DNA of 64,000 bases from Marinobacter sp. S0848L (GTDB lineage Bacteria; Pseudomonadota; Gammaproteobacteria; Pseudomonadales; Oleiphilaceae), in assembly GCF_023016065.1 (NCBI RefSeq), contig NZ_JALKAQ010000008.1, positions 1-64,000 of the forward strand, in the 5' to 3' direction. The notes beneath the pieces are model-generated. The model ran no database searches and had not been told where the DNA came from. It was given only the letters and a program-made list of their open reading frames with translations. Positions 55,584-64,000 of this stretch are shown piece by piece. Position numbers and translations under genes: made by a program. Within the stretch, counting starts at the first letter, position 1; every line of letters starts with the position of its first letter.

Positions 55584-56972
55584 ATGAAATACAAGAAAAA
55601 TGTATGGCTCGGCGGGCTGCTGGCTTTGTCATTTGCTGCGTCACCGGTAACGGCTGCTGTTTCATCAAGTCAGGCTGCGCGTTTAGGTAATGACCTCACT
55701 CCCTTTGGGTCTGTTAAGGCGGGTAACGAGGCAGGAACCATTCCCGCGTGGACCGGAGGTTTGACCGAACCCCCGGCTGGCTACGAGGGCAGTGGTCAGC
55801 ATCACATTGACCCTTTCCCGGACGACCAGGTTCTTTTCGAGATCAATGCCTCCAACATGGAGCAGTACAGCGAGCACCTGTCTGATGGCGTTAAGGCCAT
55901 GCTGGAAACCTACCCGACCACCTTCCGAATTCCGGTATATCAGTCACGCCGCACTCACGCGGTGCCAGACTGGGTTGAGGAAAACATCAAGAAGAATGCC
56001 ACCAATGCCCGCATTGTGGGTGAAGCGGAAGGTCTCAAAGGCGCCTACGGCGGTTACCCTTTCCCGATTTTGCATGGTTCCAATGAAGAAAAGGCCTGGC
56101 AGGTGATCTGGAACCATCTGACTCGCTGGCGTGGCATCTCGGTGACTCGTCGCAGCAGTGAAGTTGCAGTGCAAACCAACGGCGATTACGGCCTGGTGAC
56201 ATCGCAGCAAGAAGCGTTCGTTAACTTCTATAACCCCGAAGGCAGTGAAAAAGATCTCGATAACGTGATCTTCTACTACTTGTCGTTCACCCAGTCGCCA
56301 CCGCGATTGGCGGGTGGTGCCATCCTGGTTCATGAAACCCTTAACCAAATTGTGAGCCCCCGTAACGGATGGGGTTATAACGCGGGACAGCGACGTGTTC
56401 GCCGTGCCCCGAACCTCGGGTACGACTCACCCATTGCAGCTGCCGACAACCTGCGTACCGCGGATGATACCGATATCTTCAATGGTGCGATGGACCGGTA
56501 CAACTGGAAATACGAAGGTCTGAAAGAGATCTACATCCCCTACAACAACTACCGGATTGGTGAGAAGGGCACACCGTATTCGGAAATATTGGGGATGACT
56601 CACCTGAACCCGGACCTTACCCGCTGGGAGCTGCATCGCGTGCATGTGGTTGAGGCAACGTTGAAAGACGGTGAGCGCCACATTTACGGTAAGCGTCGTT
56701 TCTATGTCGATGCAGACAGCTGGAATACCGCCCTGCTTGATCAATACGACGGTCGAGGCAACCTGTGGCGTGTCACTATGGGGATTCTGAAGAACTACTA
56801 CGAATTGCCCGGTGTGTGGACGGTGCTCGATGTTTACCACGATCTGCAGGCCCGCCGGTATCACGTTCTTGGCTTGGATACGGAAGAGCCGAATACCCGC
56901 GTGTTCACCGACGATATCCCGAACAGACGCTATTTCTCGCCGTCTTCCCTGCGTCGTCGCAGTGTGCGGTAA
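55584..56972 (+). CDS. DUF1329 domain outer-envelope protein
   Basis: A 462-residue secreted protein with a clear signal peptide (residues 1-24, ending SPVTA) and the DUF1329 fold, which belongs to the LolA/LolB-like lipoprotein-carrier superfamily. Conserved regions include TPFGSVKAGNEAGTIPAWTG near the start and PYNNYRIGEKGTPYSEILG. In Pseudomonas and relatives it occurs with a DUF1302 protein, a YCF48 protein and an RND exporter. Here the DUF1302 gene is missing; the 200 bases upstream contain only the pepN hairpin and promoter space. It is thought to carry lipid-like cargo, not demonstrated here. Confidence 0.85.
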   Translation: MKYKKNVWLGGLLALSFAASPVTAAVSSSQAARLGNDLTPFGSVKAGNEAGTIPAWTGGLTEPPAGYEGSGQHHIDPFPDDQVLFEINASNMEQYSEHLSDGVKAMLETYPTTFRIPVYQSRRTHAVPDWVEENIKKNATNARIVGEAEGLKGAYGGYPFPILHGSNEEKAWQVIWNHLTRWRGISVTRRSSEVAVQTNGDYGLVTSQQEAFVNFYNPEGSEKDLDNVIFYYLSFTQSPPRLAGGAILVHETLNQIVSPRNGWGYNAGQRRVRRAPNLGYDSPIAAADNLRTADDTDIFNGAMDRYNWKYEGLKEIYIPYNNYRIGEKGTPYSEILGMTHLNPDLTRWELHRVHVVEATLKDGERHIYGKRRFYVDADSWNTALLDQYDGRGNLWRVTMGILKNYYELPGVWTVLDVYHDLQARRYHVLGLDTEEPNTRVFTDDIPNRRYFSPSSLRRRSVR

Positions 56973-57022
56973 GTCGATGATGGCGGGCGCAGGCTTGCCG
57001 TTATCTGAACAGTATCATCAGA

Positions 57023-57045
57023 ACCGGCAGCGCAGTGTTGCCGGT
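57023..57045 (+). repeat. Hairpin between DUF1329 and YCF48 genes
   Basis: ACCGGCA and TGCCGGT pair around a 9-base loop and are followed by TTGTTTG. It may give partial termination and lower expression of the downstream genes. Confidence 0.45.
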
Positions 57046-57103
57046 TTGTTTGCGGCGTCTGCGGCAACCGTTTCACGATTCAATCAACGTAAAGGCAATC
57101 TGA

Positions 57104-58252
57104 ATGGCTAATAGGTTCAAGTGCGCGACACTGGGTTCTGCCTGTCTGGGCCTCTCCATGACTTTGGTAACCCCCTCGGTGTCTGCGCTTACAGATATCA
57201 TTGATATTCCTGCACGGGATACAGAATTGGCCCCCGAGTCGTTGCTGAATGATGTGACCCGCACGGGTGATCGTATTGTTGCGGTTGGTGAGCGGGGTCA
57301 CATTATTTATTCCGATAACGACGGCGAAAGCTGGACTCAGGCTGAAGTTCCGGTTTCGGTTACTTTGACGGCGCTTGATTTTGGTACCGAAAGCCATGGT
57401 TGGGCGGTCGGGCACAGTGGTGTCTTGTTGCACTCTTCGGATGCAGGCGAGAACTGGACCTTGCAGTTTGACGGGTTACAAGCGGCGGCGTTGACCATCG
57501 AAACTAAAAAAGCGCAGATCGCGGAGATGGAAGACGTCATCGAACAGGCTCCGGAAGATCAGAAAGACGATCTTGAGTGGGCGCTGGATGATTTGGTTTT
57601 TGCGCTTGAGAACGCAGAAGCCGATATGGAAGTGGGGCCCGTTAACCCGTTACTCGATGTTTGGTTTGAAAATAACCAGCACGGTTTTGCGGTTGGCGCT
57701 TATGGCATGATCCTGAGGACCCAAGACGGTGGTGAATCCTGGCAGGATTGGTCGCCGTACATCGATAACGCGCAGAACTTCCATTACAACGGCATTGATC
57801 AGGTCGCCGGTGGTGCGCTGGTGCTTGTCGGAGAAGCTGGTCAGATTCATGTGTCGGTTGATAATGGCGATACCTGGGAAAAGCGCGAAAGCCCGTATCC
57901 CGGCTCATTGTTCGGCGTTACCGGCACCGGAAATGTCAACGAAATATTGGCTTTCGGTCTGCGCGGAACGACGATTTTTTCCAGTGACCTGGGGCGCAGC
58001 TGGACCATCGTTCCAAACGAAGGCAACACCACGTTGAATAATGCGCTGGTGACAGAAGATGGCCGCATTACGCTGGTGGGTAACGGCGGAGCTGTTTTGA
58101 TGAGCGCCAACGGTGGCCAGAGCTTCCGCGCATACTTCCGCAGTGATCGGGGGAGTGTCATGGGGGCGGTTCCGCTGTCCGACACCAACCTTTTGCTGGT
58201 TGGTGAGGACGGTGTGAAATTTACCGATTCTCGCGGCAAGAACCTTAAATAA
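57104..58252 (+). CDS. YCF48-type beta-propeller protein
   Basis: A 382-residue secreted protein with a signal peptide (residues 1-28, ending SVSA) and repeated BNR/YCF48 blades, each with a pattern like IIYSDNDGESWTQAEVP, LLHSSDAGENWTLQFDG and ILRTQDGGESWQDW. An acidic helical insert (about 130-175) interrupts the blades. YCF48 in plants and cyanobacteria assembles photosystem II; in this bacterial operon it is presumed to be an envelope assembly factor for the RND exporter 45 bases downstream. Confidence 0.87.
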   Translation: MANRFKCATLGSACLGLSMTLVTPSVSALTDIIDIPARDTELAPESLLNDVTRTGDRIVAVGERGHIIYSDNDGESWTQAEVPVSVTLTALDFGTESHGWAVGHSGVLLHSSDAGENWTLQFDGLQAAALTIETKKAQIAEMEDVIEQAPEDQKDDLEWALDDLVFALENAEADMEVGPVNPLLDVWFENNQHGFAVGAYGMILRTQDGGESWQDWSPYIDNAQNFHYNGIDQVAGGALVLVGEAGQIHVSVDNGDTWEKRESPYPGSLFGVTGTGNVNEILAFGLRGTTIFSSDLGRSWTIVPNEGNTTLNNALVTEDGRITLVGNGGAVLMSANGGQSFRAYFRSDRGSVMGAVPLSDTNLLLVGEDGVKFTDSRGKNLK

Positions 58253-58297
58253 CGCCCTGGTGTGGCATCAACAGAATAAAGGATAGAGGGCTTATTA

Positions 58298-60688
58298 ATG
58301 TCTGACCCGATGCATGACAGGGGTGAACATTACCTGACAACGCCAAAAGCGGAACCGTTTCTTGAGCGTTTGCTTTTTAATAACCGGGCGCTGATTTTGC
58401 TCGGATTTCTCGTGCTGACACTGTTTCTTGGCTATAACGCGGCCAAGATTCAGCCGGATGCCAGTTTCGAGCGGATGATTCCGCTTGAGCATCCGTACAT
58501 CGTCAACATGCTTGATCACCGGGATGATCTGGAAAATCTGGGCAACTTCGTTCGGATTGCCGTAGCGGTTGAAGACGGTGACATTTTTGATCCCGAGTAT
58601 ATGGAAACCCTGAAACAAATCACTGATGAGATGTTCTATCTCAACGGTGTAGACCGTTCGGGCCTGAAATCGCTGTGGACCTCGAACGTTCGCTGGGTCG
58701 AGGTAACTGAACAAGGTTTCCAGGGCGGCACGGTTATCCCGGACAACTACGACGGATCGCGGGAAAGTCTCGAAAAACTGCGTCAAAACGTTCTGCGTTC
58801 GAACGAAGTGGGTCGTCTGGTTTCGGATAACTTCCAGTCAACGGTGGTTTACGCGCCACTTTACGAGAAGAATCCGGAAACCGGGGAAGCGTTGGATTAC
58901 GCGGAGTTTTCCCGACAACTGGAAGAGAAAATCCGTGATAAATATGAGGGCCAGAACCCTGAAATCAGTATCCACATTGTTGGCTTTGCCAAGAAAGTGG
59001 GTGACCTGATCGAAGGCATTGGATCTATTGCCTGGTTTGCCGGTATTACCATTCTGCTGACCACCCTGCTGCTATTCTGGTACTCACGCTGCATCGCCGG
59101 AACGTTGGTGCCGGTGTTTACCTCGATCATTGCGGTGTTCTGGCAACTGGGGGCGTTGAAGCTGCTTGGCTACGGTTTGGACCCCTACTCGGTGCTGGTT
59201 CCTTTCCTGGTATTCGCGATCGGTATCAGTCACGGCGTTCAGATCGTTAACGCCATGGCGGTTGAATCGGCCAAAGGTTTTGACGCTGTCACCTCGGCTC
59301 GATTGGCTTTCCGGGCGCTTTATATCCCCGGCATGCTGGCGCTGATCTCCGATGCCATGGGCTTCCTGACTCTGGTATTCATTGAAATTGACGTTATCCG
59401 CGATCTGGCGGTGGCTGCCGGTTTGGGTGTTGCGTTCGTGATCGTGACGAACCTGGTGCTGCACGTTTTGATCATGTCTTACATCGGTATTTCCAAAGGC
59501 GGTGTGCGTCACGTTCAGAATCATGGTGAGAAACAGGACCGCAAGTGGCGGATCATGTCTTATTTCTCGCACCCGGGTGTTGCGCCTATTTCGCTGCTGA
59601 TCGCGGTCATCGGTCTTGGTTTGGGTATGTACTACAAGCAAGACCTGAAAGTCGGTGACCTTGACCAAGGTGCGCCAGAGCTGCGGGCAGACTCGCGTTA
59701 CAACAAAGACAACGCCTTCATCATCAACAATTATTCCACCAGTGCCGATGTGTTGGTTGTGATGGTGAAAACGCCTGAAGAGCAGTGTACGCAGTACAAC
59801 GTGCTTCGGGCCATGGATAGCCTGCAATGGGAGCTGCAAAACACGCCGGGCGTTCAGGGGTCTGTCTCGCTGGCGGATGTGTCCAAGCTGGTCACCAAGG
59901 CGCTTAACGAAGGTAACTGGAAGTGGTTCGAGATTTCTCGTAACCAGACCATTATCAATGCGTCGATCCGCGATGCACCTTCAGGGCTGATCAACACAAG
60001 CTGTGATCTGACGCCGGTGCTGGTGTTCCTGGAAGACCACAAGGCCGAGACTCTGCAAACCGTTATTGAGCGGACTGAAGCGTTTGCTCAGGCGAACAGC
60101 AATGAGGAGCATACTTTCTTGCTGGCAGCCGGTAACGCCGGTATCGAAGCGGCTACGAACGAAGTGATTTCGGGCGCTAAGGACATCATGCTGCTGTTGG
60201 TCTACAGCGTGGTCAGTTTGTTGTGCTTCCTGACGTTCCGTTCGTTGCGTGCCGTAGCATGTATTGTGATCCCGCTGGGGCTGACTTCGATCTTGTGCGA
60301 AGCCATCATGGCTATGTCTGGCATTGGTATCAAAGTAGCGACCTTGCCGGTTATTGCTCTGGGTGTGGGTATTGGTGTTGACTACGGTATCTATATCTAC
60401 AGCAAACTTGAGCACTTCCTGCTTGAAGGAAAGACCCTGCAGGAAGCCTATTACGAAACCCTGCGTTCCACGGGTAAGGCGGTTATCTTTACCGGTGTAA
60501 CCCTGGGGCTTGGTGTGGTGACATGGATATTCTCCCCCATCAAATTCCAGGCAGATATGGGCTTCTTGTTGTTCTTCATGTTCCTGTGGAACATGGTTGG
60601 TGCAATCTGGTTGTTGCCGGCGCTGGCGAGGTTCTTGTTACGGCCTGATAAAATGCTGGCCAAGGCAAGAGCCGCGTCCAAGTCCTGA
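58298..60688 (+). CDS. MMPL-type RND transporter
   Basis: A 796-residue RND-superfamily protein of the MMPL/hydrophobe-exporter class, shorter than antibiotic pumps. It has two repeats of a large periplasmic loop followed by five to six transmembrane helices. Signature segments include VPFLVFAIGISHGVQIVNAMA in the first half and LPVIALGVGIGVDYGIYIYS in the second, which keeps the proton-relay aspartate. No adaptor of the HlyD type is nearby; the DUF1329 and YCF48 proteins are the likely partners. Substrate probably a lipid or hydrophobic metabolite. Ends before a strong terminator. Confidence 0.88.
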   Translation: MSDPMHDRGEHYLTTPKAEPFLERLLFNNRALILLGFLVLTLFLGYNAAKIQPDASFERMIPLEHPYIVNMLDHRDDLENLGNFVRIAVAVEDGDIFDPEYMETLKQITDEMFYLNGVDRSGLKSLWTSNVRWVEVTEQGFQGGTVIPDNYDGSRESLEKLRQNVLRSNEVGRLVSDNFQSTVVYAPLYEKNPETGEALDYAEFSRQLEEKIRDKYEGQNPEISIHIVGFAKKVGDLIEGIGSIAWFAGITILLTTLLLFWYSRCIAGTLVPVFTSIIAVFWQLGALKLLGYGLDPYSVLVPFLVFAIGISHGVQIVNAMAVESAKGFDAVTSARLAFRALYIPGMLALISDAMGFLTLVFIEIDVIRDLAVAAGLGVAFVIVTNLVLHVLIMSYIGISKGGVRHVQNHGEKQDRKWRIMSYFSHPGVAPISLLIAVIGLGLGMYYKQDLKVGDLDQGAPELRADSRYNKDNAFIINNYSTSADVLVVMVKTPEEQCTQYNVLRAMDSLQWELQNTPGVQGSVSLADVSKLVTKALNEGNWKWFEISRNQTIINASIRDAPSGLINTSCDLTPVLVFLEDHKAETLQTVIERTEAFAQANSNEEHTFLLAAGNAGIEAATNEVISGAKDIMLLLVYSVVSLLCFLTFRSLRAVACIVIPLGLTSILCEAIMAMSGIGIKVATLPVIALGVGIGVDYGIYIYSKLEHFLLEGKTLQEAYYETLRSTGKAVIFTGVTLGLGVVTWIFSPIKFQADMGFLLFFMFLWNMVGAIWLLPALARFLLRPDKMLAKARAASKS

Positions 60689-60706
60689 TAGCAGTCAGAT
60701 ATTATG

Positions 60707-60734
60707 AAAAAGCCCGCATTTGCGGGCTTTTTTT
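60707..60734 (+). terminator. Rho-independent terminator after the MMPL gene
   Basis: AAAAGCCCGCA and TGCGGGCTTTT form an 11-base-pair stem with a 2-base loop followed by a T-run to 60734. Ends the DUF1329-YCF48-MMPL operon. Confidence 0.92.
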
Positions 60735-60874
60735 GTTTTCTGTTCAGCTGTTTAGCGACACAATCGTTTCTTTATTTATCGCCTGATGTGTTCTATGTTT
60801 TAATTCGAGCGAAAGATTTGCCCATGGACAGAGTGGGCGAGTGACAATAACGACCTAAGAAGGGAAGAGTACAC

Positions 60875-61858
60875 ATGACACTAAAACTTAAAGCGTCTGC
60901 AATGGCTGTCGCCGCTGCCGTCAGCCTTGGCGCAGCCTCAACTTCTGTATCCGCCCAAGATCAGCGTTTCGTGACGATCGGCACCGGTGGCGTAACAGGT
61001 GTTTATTACCCGGCAGGTGGTGCAATTTGTCGTTTGGTTAACATGGACCGCAAAGAGCACGGCATTCGTTGTTCAGTGGAGAGTACCGGCGGTTCGGTAT
61101 ACAACCTGAATGCGATCCGCGCTGGCGAGCTGGACTTGGCTGTAGCCCAGTCTGATTGGCAGTACCACGCATACAACGGCACCAGCCAGTTTGAAGACTC
61201 AGGCAAAGACGAGAAGCTCCGCGCGGTTTTCTCTTTGCACCCAGAGCCGTTCACTGTAATTGCCAGCAAAGGTTCCGGCATCAAGAACTTTGAAGATCTG
61301 GAAGGTAAGCGCGTTTCCGTAGGCAACCCGGGTTCAGGTCAGCGGGCCACGGCTGAAGTACTGATGGACGCCATGGGTTGGGAAATGGATAAGTTCTCTC
61401 TGGCCGCTGAAATCAAAGCTGCCGAGCAGTCTCAAGCGCTTTGCGATGGCAACATCGACGCGTTTTTCTATACCGTTGGCCACCCGTCCGGTGCCATCAA
61501 AGAAGCCACCACTTCTTGTGACAGTGTTGTGGTAAACGTAGACAACAAAGCCAGCCAGAAGCTGATCGCTGATAACCCATACTACCGTCAAGCGACCATT
61601 CCGGGTGGCATGTATCGCGGAACCGATGAAGACGTGACCACCTTCGGTGTGGCGGCCACCTTCGTTTCCTCGACAGACGTACCCGATGATGTGGTTTACG
61701 CGGTTGTTAAAGCGGTGTTCGAGAACTTTGACAGCTTCAAGCGTTTGCACCCTGCGTTTGGCAACCTGAAGAAAGAAGAAATGGTTGCTGATGCTCTGAG
61801 TGCGCCTCTGCACCCAGGTGCTGCTAAGTACTACCGTGAAGCCGGCCTGATCGACTAA
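60875..61858 (+). CDS. TAXI family TRAP transporter solute-binding protein
   Basis: A 327-residue periplasmic binding protein with a signal peptide (residues 1-27, ending SVSA). The TAXI signature is near the start, [20 protein letters not shown], with the second-domain region [20 protein letters not shown]. Ligands of characterised members include glutamate and other organic acids; not predictable here. A hairpin separates it from the fused permease 79 bases downstream, which fits higher expression of the binding protein. Confidence 0.92.
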   Translation: MTLKLKASAMAVAAAVSLGAASTSVSAQDQRFVTIGTGGVTGVYYPAGGAICRLVNMDRKEHGIRCSVESTGGSVYNLNAIRAGELDLAVAQSDWQYHAYNGTSQFEDSGKDEKLRAVFSLHPEPFTVIASKGSGIKNFEDLEGKRVSVGNPGSGQRATAEVLMDAMGWEMDKFSLAAEIKAAEQSQALCDGNIDAFFYTVGHPSGAIKEATTSCDSVVVNVDNKASQKLIADNPYYRQATIPGGMYRGTDEDVTTFGVAATFVSSTDVPDDVVYAVVKAVFENFDSFKRLHPAFGNLKKEEMVADALSAPLHPGAAKYYREAGLID

Positions 61859-61874
61859 CAGGCCGTGCACGCAT

Positions 61875-61897
61875 CAGGGCGAGCACTGCTCGCCCTG
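61875..61897 (+). repeat. Intercistronic hairpin between TAXI protein and permease
   Basis: CAGGGCGAGC and GCTCGCCCTG are a perfect 10-base-pair stem with a 3-base loop (ACT), not followed by a U-run. It likely stabilises the binding-protein message and sets the two genes at different levels. Confidence 0.65.
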
Positions 61898-61937
61898 AGT
61901 TTCCCATCAAGTTATCTACACATCACAGGTACATTCA

Positions 61938-64000
61938 ATGACAAAGAATGACTCCGGTTCCGGCGCGAGTGTGGATGCTGCCAAAGTCGAACAGGTTTTA
62001 CAGACGGAAACCGGGGGCAGGGCGCTTGTCGGGCCTGCAGCTGCAATCCTCTTCATTATTCCAGTGTGCTGGTCTTTGTTTCAGCTTTGGATTGCATCAC
62101 CACTTCCGTTCATTCTGAATTTCGGCATCTTCAACTCTACAGAAGCGCGTTCGATCCATTTGGCATTCGCTGTATTTTTGGCGTTTTCTGCATTCCCCAT
62201 GATCAAGGGGGTGCATACCACCAAAGTGCCCATTTACGATTGGATCCTGGCAGCGGCAGCGGCGGCTGCAGCCTCTTATTTATACGTTTTCTATGATCAA
62301 CTGGCCCAACGCCCGGGTGCGCCCATTACTCAGGACCTCTGGGTTGCGCTGGGTGGTTTGGTTTTACTGTTGGAAGCAACTCGTCGGGCCCTTGGGCTTC
62401 CGTTAACGGTTGTGGCGGCAGTGTTCATCGGGTATTCACTGGCTGGCCCCTATATGCCAGATGTGATTTCTCACAAAGGCGTAAGCCTTAACAAACTGGC
62501 CTCGCACCAATGGTTGGGGACTGAAGGTGTCTTTGGCGTTGCTTTGGGCGTTTCAACCAGTTTTGTTTTCTTGTTTGTGCTCTTTGGTGCATTGCTGGAG
62601 CGTGCGGGCGCGGGTAATTACTTTATTAAAGTTGCCTACGCCATGCTTGGTCACATGAAAGGCGGCCCCGCAAAGGCGGCTGTTGTTTCCAGTGGTCTTA
62701 GTGGTGTCATTTCCGGTTCATCCATCGCCAACGTGGTGACGACGGGTACGTTTACCATCCCTTTGATGAAACGTGTTGGTTTTCCGGCGACGAAGGCCGG
62801 TGCTGTTGAGGTGGCGGCTTCCACCAATGGCCAGCTAACACCGCCCATTATGGGCGCAGCAGCCTTTCTGATGGTGGAATATGTAGGCATCTCCTACCTG
62901 GAAGTTATCAAACACGCGATTCTACCGGCGTTGATCTCTTACGTCGCTTTGGTTTATATCGTGCACCTTGAGGCCTGTAAGCTGAAGATGCAGGGCATTG
63001 AGCGCTTGAACCGCCCAACGCTGGCGCAGCGCATGCTGAACTGGGTGGTGGTCTTGCTCGGGTTGTGCGCGCTGACCGCGGTGGTCTATTACGGCATTGG
63101 CTGGACGAAAGAATACCTGGGCGCTGCGGCAATATGGGTGTTAGGCGGTGCCTTGTTGCTGAGTTACGTGGGTTTGATTGCCTACGCGACCAAATTCCCC
63201 GAACTGGAGGTGGACGATCCGGACGAGGATATGGGTGAGCTTCCGGAGGTGGGGCCCACGGTCAAAACCGGCTTGTATTATCTGTTGCCAGTTGTAGTGC
63301 TTGTCTGGTGTCTGACGGTTGAGCGTTTTTCTCCGCAGCTTTCCGCTTTCTGGGCAACCTTGTTCATGATTTTTATCGTCATAACCCAGCGCCCGTTGAA
63401 GGCTTTCTTCCGCAAGCACGGCGGCCTGATGAGCGAGTTCGTTGGTGGCATCTCAGACCTCTTTCACTCCCTGGCGACCGGTGGGCGAAACATGGTTGGC
63501 ATCGGTGTGGCCACGGCAACAGCGGGTATTGTGGTGGGCACGGTTACCCTGACCGGCATCGGGTTGGTCATGACCCAGTTCGTGGAGTTCTTGTCAGGCG
63601 GTAATCTGCTGCTGATGCTCATGTTCACGGCAGTGATCAGCCTGGTGCTGGGTATGGGGTTGCCTACCACAGCGAACTACATCGTCGTGTCTACCTTGAT
63701 GGCACCGGTTATTGTCACCTTGGGCGCACAGAATGGCTTGTTGGTGCCGCTTATTGCGGTGCATCTGTTCGTGTTCTACTTCGGGATACTGGCGGATGAT
63801 ACGCCGCCCGTGGGGTTGGCCGCCTATGCGGCGGCCGCGATATCCGGAGCAGATCCAATACGCACGGGTGTTCAAGGCTTCACCTACGACATTCGTACCG
63901 CGATCTTACCGTTCATGTTCATTTTCAACACGCAGTTGTTGTTGATCGGGCTGACGGGCTGGTTTGATCTGTTGGTCACCATAGCCAGTGCGGTCACGGC
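61938..64000 (+). CDS. TRAP transporter fused permease (4TM-12TM), cut by window end
   Basis: At least 687 residues of a TAXI-TRAP fused permease. It starts at ATG 61938 (MTKNDSGSGASVDAAKVEQ) with a short soluble N-terminus, then the small DctQ-like helices and the large DctM domain. DctM-type features are VSSGLSGVISGSSIANVVTT, GQLTPPIMGAAAFLMVE, LGMGLPTTANYIVVSTLMAP and DDTPPVGLAAYAAAA. It still reads in frame at the last base of the window, so the 3' end is missing. It pairs with the TAXI binding protein upstream. Confidence 0.93.
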   Translation, partial: MTKNDSGSGASVDAAKVEQVLQTETGGRALVGPAAAILFIIPVCWSLFQLWIASPLPFILNFGIFNSTEARSIHLAFAVFLAFSAFPMIKGVHTTKVPIYDWILAAAAAAAASYLYVFYDQLAQRPGAPITQDLWVALGGLVLLLEATRRALGLPLTVVAAVFIGYSLAGPYMPDVISHKGVSLNKLASHQWLGTEGVFGVALGVSTSFVFLFVLFGALLERAGAGNYFIKVAYAMLGHMKGGPAKAAVVSSGLSGVISGSSIANVVTTGTFTIPLMKRVGFPATKAGAVEVAASTNGQLTPPIMGAAAFLMVEYVGISYLEVIKHAILPALISYVALVYIVHLEACKLKMQGIERLNRPTLAQRMLNWVVVLLGLCALTAVVYYGIGWTKEYLGAAAIWVLGGALLLSYVGLIAYATKFPELEVDDPDEDMGELPEVGPTVKTGLYYLLPVVVLVWCLTVERFSPQLSAFWATLFMIFIVITQRPLKAFFRKHGGLMSEFVGGISDLFHSLATGGRNMVGIGVATATAGIVVGTVTLTGIGLVMTQFVEFLSGGNLLLMLMFTAVISLVLGMGLPTTANYIVVSTLMAPVIVTLGAQNGLLVPLIAVHLFVFYFGILADDTPPVGLAAYAAAAISGADPIRTGVQGFTYDIRTAILPFMFIFNTQLLLIGLTGWFDLLVTIASAVT

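Overview
The window reads as ordinary chromosome of a free-living marine gammaproteobacterium. The protein set is most like Marinobacter or a close relative: MutS/FdxA and CinA/RecA blocks, a DUF1329/YCF48/MMPL exporter cluster, a TAXI-TRAP system, and a NadK-to-PepN block that I recall in similar order from Pseudomonas. This assignment rests on recognising families, not on a search. Genes are dense, no gap between genes exceeds about 260 bases, and I see no insertion sequence, integrase, phage gene, CRISPR array or rRNA.

Layout. 1-2300: ilvGM operon on the minus strand, with a Val/Ile/Leu-rich leader peptide and an attenuator hairpin. 2373-6538: two-gene RND efflux pump. 6546-12686: chemoreceptor, TruC, amidase, DjlA and an MgtC-family membrane protein. 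12915-16863: SulP transporter, tandem universal stress protein and a phospholipase-D-like lipoprotein. 16895-21183: LTA-synthase-like protein, HI0933-family flavoprotein and PhzF. 21229-26613: a FixLJ-type two-component pair divergent from an acyl-CoA synthetase and an NCS2-like permease. 26808-28804: DegV plus an unknown helical protein. 28889-36395: FdxA, MutS, two small glycosyltransferases, a flavoprotein, PncC/CinA and RecA with a LexA box. 36418-41669: flavodoxin-fold protein, Lon-like protease and a second FixLJ-type pair. 41717-47358: MaoC, two AraC regulators, tRNA-Asp and FadH (fatty-acid breakdown). 47492-55383: coiled-coil unknown, NadK, phosphoesterase, rhomboid, YeaC, DUF2797 and PepN. 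55584-60688: DUF1329, YCF48 and MMPL. 60875-end: TAXI binding protein and a fused TRAP permease cut by the window edge.

The main discovery candidate is an unannotated small RNA on the minus strand at about 51404-51490, between the rhomboid and yeaC genes. It has a strong sigma-70 promoter overlapped by a Fur-box-like sequence (16 of 19 positions match the E. coli consensus), two stem-loops and a U-tailed terminator. A central 14-base stretch of this RNA is perfectly complementary to the 5' leader of the fdxA mRNA (29243-29256), which encodes a 7Fe/8Fe ferredoxin. That fits an iron-sparing RNA of the RyhB/PrrF kind acting on an iron-sulfur protein in the same window. The pairing is seen directly; the regulation is inferred.
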